This document shows positions 1 to 10,800 of a stretch of DNA of 64,000 nucleotides, one piece after another; the first letter of the stretch is position 1; each line of letters starts with the position of its first letter. Origin of the DNA: Trichomonas vaginalis G3 (Eukaryota; Parabasalia; Trichomonadida; Trichomonadidae); NCBI RefSeq assembly GCF_026262505.1, contig NC_067206.1:10471679-10535678 (forward strand). Reading direction: 5' to 3'. Below the pieces are notes generated by a model that saw only the letters and a list, made by a program, of their open reading frames with translations, had not been told where the DNA came from and did no database searches. The translations under genes were made by a program, and so were the position numbers.

Positions 1-432
1 ACAATTTACAATACAATTTTCAAAAATGGATAAAGACTTATAGCCAAGTCTTGATATCATGCAGGGAGAATATACATTGATAAGCAATTATATTTTATAG
101 TAGTAGTATTCAGAAATTCTTACAATTTACAATACAATTTTCAAAAATGGATAAAGACTTATAGCCAAGTCTTGATATCATGCAGGGAGAATATACATTG
201 ATAAGCAATTATATTTTATAGTAGTAGTATTCAGAAATTCTTACAATTTACAATACAATTTTCAAAAATGGATAAAGACTTATAGCCAAGTCTTGATATC
301 ATGCAGGGAGAATATACATTGATAAGCAATTATATTTTATAGTAGTAGTATTCAGAAATTCTTACAATTTACAATACAATTTTCAAAAATGGATAAAGAC
401 TTATAGCCAAGTCTTGATATCATGCAGGGAGA
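1..432. repeat. 121-bp tandem array, MULE-1 element, unit 0
   Basis: About 3.6 near-identical monomers repeat at exactly 121 bp (starts of the same word at 1, 122, 243, 364). Each monomer contains a short hairpin, AGACTT-atagcc-AAGTCT. The array lies just downstream of the 3' end of the MULE-1 gene. Confidence 0.95.
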
Positions 433-641
433 CTCTCTACAAATACAAAAATTGATTATCATAAGGAAATACAAATTTATCAATTTTCATGTGAAAATTA
501 CATAAATTTGTTCTCCAATAAATAGCAATAATACTTTGAATGTTATATTAAGTAATATAGCTTCAGGTAAATAAGCTTACACTTCAAAAATATACTGTTT
601 ATTCATTAATTTTAAAAAAAGTCCAAATTATCTAATCTTGC

Positions 642-2110
642 TTACTCTTCCTTTAAACTTCTTTGTGCCAAATTTAATATTGCCTTCAAAGATGGAATAA
701 GGACACTAGGTTCAATCCTTCGGCTTTCGACAATTTCCAAAATGTGTTGAATTAATTTCAAACATTCATCGTGTTTTGAAGCTCTTTGCTCAACAATCTG
801 ATTATCTGCCCTTGTAAGAATTCTTACTGCTCTTTTTTCATTCAAAACATTAGCGACTTGAACCTTAATAATCACATTTGGAATCACAACAGTGATGAGA
901 GTTATGACGATGTCATCAATGCGCTCATTTTTCTTACCCAAGAAAAATGTTTGCTTTAATTGATGAAAGTGTGATTCCGCAATGTTATTCGTGGAATCAC
1001 CTTCTCCACGATATAACATCATCCAATGTTCTTTGGTTCTTCTCCATTGTTTATCGAAATACTTCAAAGCGCGCGGTTCTTCTTCTTCTAACATTGTTGT
1101 CAAGAACTCATATGTTTCATCAGACTCTTCAGCCAGCTTTTCTGCATTCGTTGCATCTGCACGTAATGTCAAAAAGTCCATTGCTAAATAGAAGTTCTCA
1201 AAATTCGTGGATTGTCAAAATAGCTTCCAACTTTTGCACATGCGCGTAAAACATGCACAGCGCACCAACTGAGCTGCGCAAGAGGAAATCCGTCCTCAAT
1301 TGCGCGAGCAATGTTTAGCGCACAGTCAGCGCTCCAATGCTGTGGATCCAGGTGCGCAAACTCACAGAATTTCACCAAACATTCTTGAATTTTTTCAGAT
1401 GTCTGAGGGTTCACTAAAAAATAGCAAAAGGGGAAAATTGTGTTTTGACTTGTTTTCATTGTTACTGCAAACAATTGGATCTTTCCTTTAATTAAAGAAT
1501 GAGTGGAATCGACGTGGAGAGGGTTATCAATGCTATGCACCAATTCTTTTGCAGCAAAAGGTGCATATATGATTGTAAACTCGGAAAAATCTCCATTGTA
1601 ATCAAATTGAACGAGATCATCTGGGCACTCTTCCTGTAAATTATTCAAAAATGCTTCCAAAGAAGTGTAAGGATCGTTTGATAATCTTTGTGCAATAATC
1701 TCATCAAGGCGATAAAATTTGTGCTTTAAAGCATCAGTAGACTGCGCGAAAAGTTTCATCGTTTCTTTGTTATTCGTATCAATTCCGAACTTATCAAAAA
1801 ATGCTTTTTGAGCAAGAAATTGCTTTCCACCGTTTTTAATATAAAGTTCGATCCATTTTTGATAAAATTTACTCGCGTAATGTGAACCCATTTCAACTCC
1901 TATATGATGGCAATGTTCTTCATTAACTTTGCTTATAGTAAACACTCCATTTTGTTCTTCAACCCTAAATTTTGCCTTGCATAGGGGATACGAACATGAA
2001 TAAGTGACATATTGCTTTGGAGATCCCGTTCTTCTTCTGTATGGGACACCGCCCTTGACTTCCTGTTTAATACCAAAAGCAATAAGCTCCTCTAAGTCCA
2101 CCGAAATCAT
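642..2110 (-). pseudogene. MULE-1 transposase, frameshifted copy (unit 0)
   Basis: This copy of the MULE-1 transposase is nearly identical to the open copies in units 1-4, but one base is missing near position 1206 (AAATTCGTGG against AAATTCCGTGG elsewhere). The frame is thereby split into a 342-codon upstream part (ending at 1184, its frame open upstream to 2212) and a 179-codon downstream part (642-1181). The break lies between the C-x2-H motif and the catalytic Glu, so neither half holds a full DDE core. It has Ala in the C-A-V-H motif, like unit 4 and unlike units 1-3 (C-T-V-H). A consensus error next to the gap is possible, because this is the least well assembled unit. Confidence 0.85.
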
Positions 2111-2152
2111 AAAAATGAAGTGATTTTGAAAAGAGTTAACAAAATTCAAATC

Positions 2153-2763
2153 GAATGGGGGACAAACTCGCCCATTGTCACTTTTCATTAACCTTAAACT
2201 TGTAATTTTCATTATTTTTAATTAACCTTATTTCTTTCCCAATTCCTGATTTATTTTATTCACTTACTATTAAAAGTCACATTTTAATAAAATATAATAA
2301 TTTATTTATAGCATTTTTTACTATACTGTAATAAAAAATTAATTATAATAAATTAAATGTTTATTAAATCAAATGTTTTCTTTGCAATAATATTTTTAAT
2401 GTTGAGTAAACAATGTTGGGATCAAGTGTATCATTTTTCAGACCTTTCTGAACAGCTTCAAGCATACTGATGCATTCGACTTTTTTAAATTGTGTCATTT
2501 CTTCGAAATCTCTTGTGACTTTTTTGATAACTTTAACACTTCTCTCTGAATCCAGACCTTTAATTTGCAACTTAATCAGGAATGAAGGAACAACACTGGA
2601 ATATAACTCGATGACAAGTTCATCGAGTCGAAGATTTGGTTGTACACCACTTGTATGTGCCGGATACCATTGTGTCAAATTTTTTCTGAAATTAACTTTA
2701 AAAGTACTAAGTAAGATCATGAGATATAGCAATATATGTTTAAACTAACTTATATTTTGTCAT
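2153..2763. mobile_element. Element X, first (left) part, unit 0
   Basis: It starts with GAATGGGGGACAAAC directly after the 9-bp target ATTCAAATC (2144-2152). It runs through the terminal inverted repeat, the MULE-2 fragment and one 121-bp monomer, and ends where Y begins. Its right-hand partner lies in the gap. Confidence 0.8.
2364..2732 (-). pseudogene. MULE-2 transposase C-terminal fragment (X1, unit 0)
   Basis: This copy is identical in protein to the one described at 10111-10479. Confidence 0.7.
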
Positions 2764-3677
2764 AAGACGAAATGGTGGAAGTGAGGTGAAGTCAAAAGTG
2801 ACATATATTTGGCCGGCTAAATTCCCCTTTAGTTTACATGTCAAAATTACAATAAATTAATTATTTTGCTTAGCAATTAGCTATGTATTAAAACTAAAAT
2901 TATTACTATTCAATTCTATACATTCAAATATTAAACAATTCAAATTTAATAACAAAGATATTACAATAAATAAAAAAATGATTAAAAATGTCCCTGAAAA
3001 TTTTCTGAAAGCTATCTCGTGTTTAGGTCTCAATTTTTTTAGAAATAGAAGAGTGTGGGACAAACTATCCAGTGTCACTTTTATTAACCTTATTTAAAAA
3101 ATTAATAAAATAATAATAAAAAATTATTTGAATCTTTTACATTAATTGTTTCTTTTTTAAAAGTACCTTTAAAGTACAATAAACAAGATTTGAATCTATT
3201 GATCCTTGTTGCAAACTTGAATATATTGCTTCAAGCATTTTTGAGAGTAGCCCATGCTAGCTTTTATCTCTTCTTGGATACCAAACTGGAGGAGCTCCAT
3301 AGTGTTGAATATCACGGGCTCCATACAACAAATTGAATAAGGTATTTCAAAATTTGAAGGAAATGGTCCATCATTGAATGTAGTGGCCGGGAATTGAATG
3401 ACATACAGATAGTTTGAGGAAATTTGTTATAAATTATAATATAATGAAGAATTAATTATCAAAACAAGTCTAAGAGCCATTTGTCAGATTTTCCCGAAAT
3501 GCAAGGTTAAGATTTTAGCAGCGACTAACTTTGATGTACATATATAATTGTTATACTGAGTACTTTCTATCTGTGTTACTTATTTGAGTCTAAGAGCCAT
3601 TTGTCAGATTTTCCCGAAATGCAAGGTTAAGATTTTAGCAGCGACTAACTTTGAGTGTACATATATAATTTTTATAC
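2764..3677. mobile_element. Element Y, 5' part, cut by gap
   Basis: It starts at AAGACGAAATGGTGGAAGTG and contains the beginning of N3 from 3051. The remainder is lost in the N run. Confidence 0.75.
3051..3677. mobile_element. MULE-type miniature element N3, truncated by gap
   Basis: It starts GAGTGTGGGACAAAC after the target copy GAAATAGAA (3042-3050). Two 121-bp monomers are visible (from 3469 and 3590) before the gap. See the complete copy at 10801-11647. Confidence 0.85.
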
Positions 3678-3777
3678 NNNNNNNNNNNNNNNNNNNNNNN
3701 NNNNNNNNNNNNNNNNNNNNNNNNNNNNNNNNNNNNNNNNNNNNNNNNNNNNNNNNNNNNNNNNNNNNNNNNNNNNN
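3678..3777. other. Assembly gap, 100 N
   Basis: Exactly 100 N is the usual placeholder for a gap of unknown size. Comparison with unit 1 indicates about 7 kb of missing sequence, and possibly whole further units. Confidence 0.97.
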
Positions 3778-3872
3778 TTACTTATAATGTGATCTTGGTT
3801 TCTTATGATCTTTGTCATGATCTCGATCCTCTTCTGGATCCTTTGTCTCTTATCAGTTGGAACATCATCCAT
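3778..3872 (-). CDS. 63-codon basic ORF, N-terminal part only (gap)
   Basis: The first 31-32 codons of the small basic ORF described at 18215-18406 are intact here. The rest is in the gap. Confidence 0.5.
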
Positions 3873-4044
3873 ATCAATTGGTGCGAATAAGAATCCCCCA
3901 GTTGTACGTCAGGCTGTTTCTTCGCCACTAAAGGCACGTCTCATTATGGCGTCCATAATAATTAGTGCCCGTATAGTGTCACTTTTTCATTGTGCCGGTG
4001 CCTGTAGCTGTAGGCTACAGGCGACGCACAATGTATACTGTACT

Positions 4045-4916
4045 GAGATGGATGTTTAATATTTGTGAGTGAGAATGCAAGCAGGAGTTTGGTACTTTAA
4101 GGCTAGGTTGAGATAGATTTCCCATTATATTATCTGTGAATATATTGTTTGAAAATTCAAGATATAAAAATATATTATCAAAAAATTTTATATTTTTAAA
4201 TACAATAGGGTGGAAGTATAGTACGATGAGATAGCAATGATATATTTTATAATGGGAGGTAATCTGAAGATAAGTAGCAAATTTTATGCGATTTTGATTG
4301 GGAGTTGGAGGGTGTGAGTACTATAGCATGTAATAGTATCTCACACCCTCCAATTCTTCCTATGGCGCCGAAAAATTTTTGGTGAAATGCGACGACATTT
4401 CACCAAAAATTTTCGGTGCCATATAGAGAACTATAGTCTGCGAGGTACTGATTCTATCTATGTACCTCGCAGACCATAGTTCTCAGCCAAAATGTCAAAA
4501 ATTTTGGAAATTCGAAATAATTTTTTTGAGAAAAAATTAACCGTTTAACATTGCCAAAAATCTAAAAAACTCACAATTTTTTTAAATTGATAACCCTCAA
4601 ACCGTTTCCAATCAATAATTTGAGAGTCTATATGATAATGTAAAAGTTAAAACATTCAAGTATTTAAGTATTTCTTTAAAATATTAAGTTTTTTATTTTT
4701 CCAATAAAATTCTAATATCAAATATTTTTATTTAACGATTAATTTTATTTATATTTTTATAGTTTTTTTAAGAAAAAATATTGTTAGGGTTTTATGGATT
4801 TTCAATTAATATACAAGATAATTCATGAATGTATATATTTCCAAGTTTTTAAGGACGCAACACTTTACATTTGTAAACTGTCAAAAATGAAGTCACGCTA
4901 TTTTTCATGCATTACA
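4045..4916. repeat. 872-bp inverted-repeat arm (left of spacer, unit 0)
   Basis: This arm is the near-perfect reverse complement of 6584-7455. It contains one 250-bp-type hairpin cassette at about 4300-4500, with four consecutive palindromes: a TGGAGGGTGTGAG stem, a TTTGGTGAAATG stem, a TGCGAGGTAC stem, and a shorter one starting CCAAAATGTCAAAAATTTTGG. The spacer-side end is CTATTTTTCATGCATTACA, which closely matches the ends of element Z. The far end is GAGATGGATGTTTAAT, resembling the start of N1 for nine bases. Confidence 0.93.
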
Positions 4917-5250
4917 CTGTTCCCAAAAGAACAGGCTTTAACAAATCGAAAGTGAGGAACTCCATCACTCCTGATCTTGAGGAAACGGAGTTCTGGAGCT
5001 CCTGAAGAGGTAGAATGGCTGCCTTATTCTTCTGATCAGCAGAGGCCCTTTACCATTTGGGCCTCTGCTGATACAGATTCAGGAGCTCCGGAGCTCCCTT
5101 TCGTAGGATTGGGAGCTCTGGAGCTCCTGAAAAGCAGAAGGCTGCTTTGATCTTAAATCAGCAGAGGCCCAAATGGTAAAGGGCCTCTGCTGATACAGAT
5201 TCAGGAGCTCCGGAGCTCCCTTTCGTAGGGATTGGGAGCTCTGGAGCTCC
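4917..5250. repeat. GC-rich hairpin repeat block, unit 0
   Basis: Palindromes are packed end to end: CTGTTCCCAAAAGAACAG, GGAGCTCCGGAGCTCC and a CAGCAGAGGCCC / GGGCCTCTGCTG stem. The main unit recurs once at about 122 bp. The block contrasts sharply with its AT-rich surroundings. Confidence 0.9.
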
Positions 5251-5657
5251 TGTAAGGGAATAAGGTCTCTCACACAACCATTAAATTTTTTTTGAAACAC
5301 GTCCCCTGCAATTGCACTGTATGTCAAAAAACTACTTTACAAAATGGTGGCAATTTGGCCGCACAATTTTGTAGTCTTCCCAAAAAATCCCTAATTTTAA
5401 TTTCAGATGAAATCTCGCAAAATAACATTGTTTTAACCATATAAATATATATATATTATATATTGTATAGTGATTTTTAAATATTTTTATGAGTAAAATC
5501 GAGAGTGAGGAAATGTGGACTACAAAAAACGATAGAAATGAATAGTTTACATGGAAATTCTATACTTACAAGTATTCAATGTCACTTTTGTGCTCGAGAT
5601 TTTGATTCTAGTATACTATGTATTTGTTAGCTCATTGTAAAGTTGTGGTGAAAATTG

Positions 5658-6083
<426 letters not shown>

Positions 6084-6388
6084 ACATAACATTCTTGTTT
6101 ATCTCATCATATGGTTCATATTTTCGCGTTCTGAAAGCAGAAAACGAATTTTTGGAATGCAAAGATTCCGAATCATACGGAATAGAAAATAGACGATCTA
6201 TCAAGTAGTAAACTATATAGTATTATAAAAATGAAAAACTATTTTTTCATAGAAAAATAAAAAATAACGTATATTTTCAGTGGAGAATCCGGTCCTGGGA
6301 ACAATGAAATACGAAGCCCTGACCAAAGTATAGTCTGGGCCTGCAAGTACAATCCTCATGACCGAACTTCCAAAAATCTCCCAAATTC

Positions 6389-6595
6389 TTGATTGTCTCT
6401 TGGGAGCTCGGTCATGTGGAACAAAATATTCATCAATATCATTCAGACAAAATCATTCCTACCGTTTTTAGCCATTTAAGAGCGAGATTTTTCGCTGACT
6501 TTGTGATTGAAAAAGTCAAACGAAGAATTACGCTCTTAAATGACTATAGAACTAGAACAACTATCGACAAGATACAAATGGCATGTAATGCATGA
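6389..6595 (+). CDS. Small ORF with faint histone H2B-like C-terminal half, unit 0
   Basis: This is an open frame of 68 codons without an in-frame ATG at its 5' end (first codon TTG; an in-frame TGA lies 10 codons upstream). Residues about 14-67 can be lined up by eye with the alpha2-loop-alpha3 part of histone H2B: an H-x-x-D segment, an F-x-x-D-F-V-x-E-K-V helix like F-V-N-D-I-F-E-R-I, a T-R-T-T-I strand and an I-Q-M-A helix like I-Q-T-A. The basic tail and first helix are not seen. A TTTTCAG acceptor-like site near 6272-6278 suggests it could be a terminal exon. The last four codons and the TGA stop lie inside the 872-bp arm, so the repeat supplies the end of the frame. It is identical in all four complete spacers. 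The histone assignment is an eye alignment and could be chance. Confidence 0.35.
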   Translation: MIVSWELGHVEQNIHQYHSDKIIPTVFSHLRARFFADFVIEKVKRRITLLNDYRTRTTIDKIQMACNA

Positions 6596-7455
6596 AAAAT
6601 AGCGTGACTTCATTTTTGACAGTTTACAAATGTAAAGTGTTGCGTCCTTAAAAACTTGGAAATATATACATTCATGAATTATCTTGTATATTAATTGAAA
6701 ATCCATAAAACCCTAACAATATTTTTTCTTAAAAAAACTATAAAAATATAAATAAAATTAATCGTTAAATAAAAATATTTGATATTAGAATTTTATTGGA
6801 AAAATAAAAAACTTAATATTTTAAAGAAATACTTAAATACTTGAATGTTTTAACTTTTACATTATCATATAGACTCTCAAATTATTGATTGGAAACGGTT
6901 TGAGGGTTATCAATTTAAAAAAATTGTGAGTTTTTTAGATTTTTGGCAATGTTAAACGGTTAATTTTTTCTCAAAAAAATTATTTCGAATTTCCAAAATT
7001 TTTGACATTTTGGCTGAGAACTATGGTCTGCGAGGTACATAGATAGAATCAGTACCTCGCAGACTATAGTTCTCTATATGGCACCGAAAATTTTTGGTGA
7101 AATGTCGTCGCATTTCACCAAAAATTTTTCGGCGCCATAGGAAGAATTGGAGGGTGTGAGATACTATTACATGCTATAGTACTCACACCCTCCAACTCCC
7201 AATCAAAATCGCATAAAATTTGCTACTTATCTTCAGATTACCTCCCATTATAAAATATATCATTGCTATCTCATCGTACTATACTTCCACCCTATTGTAT
7301 TTAAAAATATAAAATTTTTTGATAATATATTTTTATATCTTGAATTTTCAAACAATATATTCACAGATAATATAATGGGAAATCTATCTCAACCTAGCCT
7401 TAAAGTACCAAACTCCTGCTTGCATTCTCACTCACAAATATTAAACATCCATCTC
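6584..7455. repeat. 872-bp inverted-repeat arm (right of spacer, unit 0)
   Basis: Reverse complement of 4045-4916. It starts TGTAATGCATGAAAA at the spacer and ends ATTAAACATCCATCTC next to the unit 1 interior. The hairpin cassette lies at about 7010-7200. Confidence 0.93.
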
Positions 7456-7658
7456 CAAAAACTAAATTCTTCACAATTTTTTTTAAAATTGAGAACATAA
7501 AAAACGTATGCATTCAATAATTTAAGATACTAACAAATATTACAAACTTCAAAATATCAGATATTAACGTTTTTCAATTAAAAAAAATATCGAGATTGGG
7601 ACAAAGTTGCAATTCGGCACTTTTTGTAAAAAAATGGGGTCATACTCATAATGAATAG

Positions 7659-8178
7659 AGACTTATAGCCAAGTCTTGATATCATGCAGGGAGAATATAC
7701 ATTGATAAGCAATTATATTTTATAGTAGTAGTATTCAGAAATTCTTACAATTTACAATACAATTTTCAAAAATGGATAAAGACTTATAGCCAAGTCTTGA
7801 TATCATGCAGGGAGAATATACATTGATAAGCAATTATATTTTATAGTAGTAGTATTCAGAAATTCTTACAATTTACAATACAATTTTCAAAAATGGATAA
7901 AGACTTATAGCCAAGTCTTGATATCATGCAGGGAGAATATACATTGATAAGCAATTATATTTTATAGTAGTAGTATTCAGAAATTCTTACAATTTACAAT
8001 ACAATTTTCAAAAATGGATAAAGACTTATAGCCAAGTCTTGATATCATGCAGGGAGAATATACATTGATAAGCAATTATATTTTATAGTAGTAGTATTCA
8101 GAAATTCTTACAATTTACAATACAATTTTCAAAAATGGATAAAGACTTATAGCCAAGTCTTGATATCATGCAGGGAGA
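7659..8178. repeat. 121-bp tandem array, MULE-1 element, unit 1
   Basis: Monomers start at 7659, 7780, 7901, 8022 and 8143 (4.3 copies). They are nearly invariant. The array lies between the 872-bp arm and the 3' end of the transposase gene. Confidence 0.97.
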
Positions 8179-8387
8179 CTCTCTACAAATACAAAAATTG
8201 ATTATCATAAGGAAATACAAATTTATCAATTTTCATGTGAAAATTACATAAATTTGTTCTCCAATAAATAGCAATAATACTTTGAATGTTATATTAAGTA
8301 ATATAGCTTCAGGTAAATAAGCTTACACTTCAAAAATATACTGTTTATTCATTAATTTTAAAAAAAGTCCAAATTATCTAATCTTGC

Positions 8388-9857
8388 TTACTCTTCCTTT
8401 AAACTTCTTTGTGCCAAATTTAATATTGCCTTCAAAGATGGAATAAGGACACTAGGTTCAATCCTTCGGCTTTCGACAATTTCCAAAATGTGTTGAATTA
8501 ATTTCAAACATTCATCGTGTTTTGAAGCTCTTTGCTCAACAATCTGATTATCTGCCCTTGTAAGAATTCTTACTGCTCTTTTTTCATTCAAAACATTAGC
8601 GACTTGAACCTTAATAATCACATTTGGAATCACAACAGTGATGAGAGTTATGACGATGTCATCAATGCGCTCATTTTTCTTACCCAAGAAAAATGTTTGC
8701 TTTAATTGATGAAAGTGTGATTCCGCAATGTTATTCGTGGAATCACCTTCTCCACGATATAACATCATCCAATGTTCTTTGGTTCTTCTCCATTGTTTAT
8801 CGAAATACTTCAAAGCGCGCGGTTCTTCTTCTTCTAACATTGTTGTCAAGAACTCATATGTTTCATCAGACTCTTCAGCCAGCTTTTCTGCATTCGTTGC
8901 ATCTGCACGTAATGTCAAAAAGTCCAGTGCTAAATAGAAGTTCTCAAAATTCCGTGGATTGTCAAAATAGCTTCCAACTTTTGCACATGCGCGTAAAACA
9001 TGCACAGTGCACCAACTGAGCTGCGCAAGAGGAAATCCGTCCTCAATTGCGCGAGCAATGTTTAGCGCACAGTCAGCGCTCCAATGCTGTGGATCCAGGT
9101 GCGCAAACTCACAGAATTTCACCAAACATTCTTGAATTTTTTCAGATGTCTGAGGGTTCACTAAAAAATAGCAAAAGGGGAAAATTGTGTTTTGACTTGT
9201 TTTCATTGTTACTGCAAACAATTGGATCTTTCCTTTAATTAAAGAATGAGTGGAATCGACGTGGAGAGGGTTATCAATGCTATGCACCAATTCTTTTGCA
9301 GCAAAAGGTGCATATATGATTGTAAACTCGGAAAAATCTCCATTGTAATCAAATTGAACGAGATCATCTGGGCACTCTTCCTGTAAATTATTCAAAAATG
9401 CTTCCAAAGAAGTGTAAGGATCGTTTGATAATCTTTGTGCAATAATCTCATCAAGGCGATAAAATTTGTGCTTTAAAGCATCAGTAGACTGCGCGAAAAG
9501 TTTCATCGTTTCTTTGTTATTCGTATCAATTCCGAACTTATCAAAAAATGCTTTTTGAGCAAGAAATTGCTTTCCACCGTTTTTAATATAAAGTTCGATC
9601 CATTTTTGATAAAATTTACTCGCGTAATGTGAACCCATTTCAACTCCTATATGATGGCAATGTTCTTCATTAACTTTGCTTATAGTAAACACTCCATTTT
9701 GTTCTTCAACCCTAAATTTTGCCTTGCATAGGGGATACGAACATGAATAAGTGACATATTGCTTTGGAGATCCCGTTCTTCTTCTGTATGGGACACCGCC
9801 CTTGACTTCCTGTTTAATACCAAAAGCAATAAGCTCCTCTAAGTCCACCGAAATCAT
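8388..9857 (-). CDS. MULE-1 transposase (Mutator-like, DDE), intact
   Basis: This gene encodes a cut-and-paste transposase acting in the nucleus on the element's terminal inverted repeats. The frame is open from 9959 (523 codons), but its first 19 codons are antisense to the terminal repeat of element X, which begins at 9900. The original start is probably the Met at codon 35 (9857), giving 489 residues. Numbering from the long frame: a WRKY/GCM1-FLYWCH-like zinc-binding module has C73, C78, H100 and H102. The catalytic core has D235 (HVDSTHS), D296 (SADCA), the superfamily C-x2-H motif (C317, H320) and E413 (NNIAESHF). The tail is helical. An AATAAA signal (minus strand, 8344-8349) lies about 40 nt after the stop. 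The FB/NOF and Phantom branches are the closest known design; the branch is inferred. No intron is needed. It may cross-mobilise the small elements around it. Confidence 0.9.
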   Translation of the reverse strand: MISVDLEELIAFGIKQEVKGGVPYRRRTGSPKQYVTYSCSYPLCKAKFRVEEQNGVFTISKVNEEHCHHIGVEMGSHYASKFYQKWIELYIKNGGKQFLAQKAFFDKFGIDTNNKETMKLFAQSTDALKHKFYRLDEIIAQRLSNDPYTSLEAFLNNLQEECPDDLVQFDYNGDFSEFTIIYAPFAAKELVHSIDNPLHVDSTHSLIKGKIQLFAVTMKTSQNTIFPFCYFLVNPQTSEKIQECLVKFCEFAHLDPQHWSADCALNIARAIEDGFPLAQLSWCTVHVLRACAKVGSYFDNPRNFENFYLALDFLTLRADATNAEKLAEESDETYEFLTTMLEEEEPRALKYFDKQWRRTKEHWMMLYRGEGDSTNNIAESHFHQLKQTFFLGKKNERIDDIVITLITVVIPNVIIKVQVANVLNEKRAVRILTRADNQIVEQRASKHDECLKLIQHILEIVESRRIEPSVLIPSLKAILNLAQRSLKEE

Positions 9858-10110
9858 AAAAATGAAGTGATTTTGAAAAGAGTTAACAAAATTCAAATCG
9901 AATGGGGGACAAACTCGCCCATTGTCACTTTTCATTAACCTTAAACTTGTAATTTTCATTATTTTTAATTAACCTTATTTCTTTCCCAATTCCTGATTTA
10001 TTTTATTCACTTACTATTAAAAGTCACATTTTAATAAAATATAATAATTTATTTATAGCATTTTTTACTATACTGTAATAAAAAATTAATTATAATAAAT
10101 TAAATGTTTA

Positions 10111-10479
10111 TTAAATCAAATGTTTTCTTTGCAATAATATTTTTAATGTTGAGTAAACAATGTTGGGATCAAGTGTATCATTTTTCAGACCTTTCTGAAC
10201 AGCTTCAAGCATACTGATGCATTCGACTTTTTTAAATTGTGTCATTTCTTCGAAATCTCTTGTGACTTTTTTGATAACTTTAACACTTCTCTCTGAATCC
10301 AGACCTTTAATTTGCAACTTAATCAGGAATGAAGGAACAACACTGGAATATAACTCGATGACAAGTTCATCGAGTCGAAGATTTGGTTGTACACCACTTG
10401 TATGTGCCGGATACCATTGTGTCAAATTTTTTCTGAAATTAACTTTAAAAGTACTAAGTAAGATCATGAGATATAGCAA
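10111..10479 (-). pseudogene. MULE-2 transposase C-terminal fragment (X1, unit 1)
   Basis: This is an open frame of 122 codons. Residues 32-122 align end to end with the last ~95 residues of MULE-1: RLDELVIELYSSVVPSFLIK matches RIDDIVITLITVVIPNVIIK, followed by similar Ser/Arg-Val-Lys and helical segments. The zinc-binding module, DDE triad and C-x2-H motif are absent, so it cannot act as a transposase. The first 31 codons are read through a 121-bp monomer of X and are probably not original coding sequence. It represents a lineage clearly distinct from MULE-1. X is therefore a deletion derivative of an autonomous MULE. Confidence 0.75.
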
Positions 10480-10800
10480 TATATGTTTAAACTAACTTAT
10501 ATTTTGTCATAAGACGAAAGGTGGAAGTGAGTGAGGTGAAGTCAAAAGTGACATATATTTGGCCGGCTAAATTCCCCTTTAGTTTACATGTCAAAATTAC
10601 AATAAATTAATTATTTTGCTTAGCAATTAGCTATGTATTAAAACTAAAATTATTACTATTCAATTCTATACATTCAAATATTAAACAATTCAAATTTAAT
10701 AACAAAGATATTACAATAAATAAAAAAATGATTAAAAATGTCCCTGAAAATTTTCTGAAAGCTATCTCGTGTTTAGGTCTCAATTTTTTTAGAAATAGAA

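Noticed and set aside
7659-8178. 121-bp array as a centromeric satellite
   Set aside because: Only four to five copies per site, always at the same place beside the transposase, so it belongs to the element.
8693-9238. Plus-strand frames opposite the MULE-1 transposase (100, 69, 63 codons, in all units)
   Set aside because: Antisense shadows of the transposase gene.
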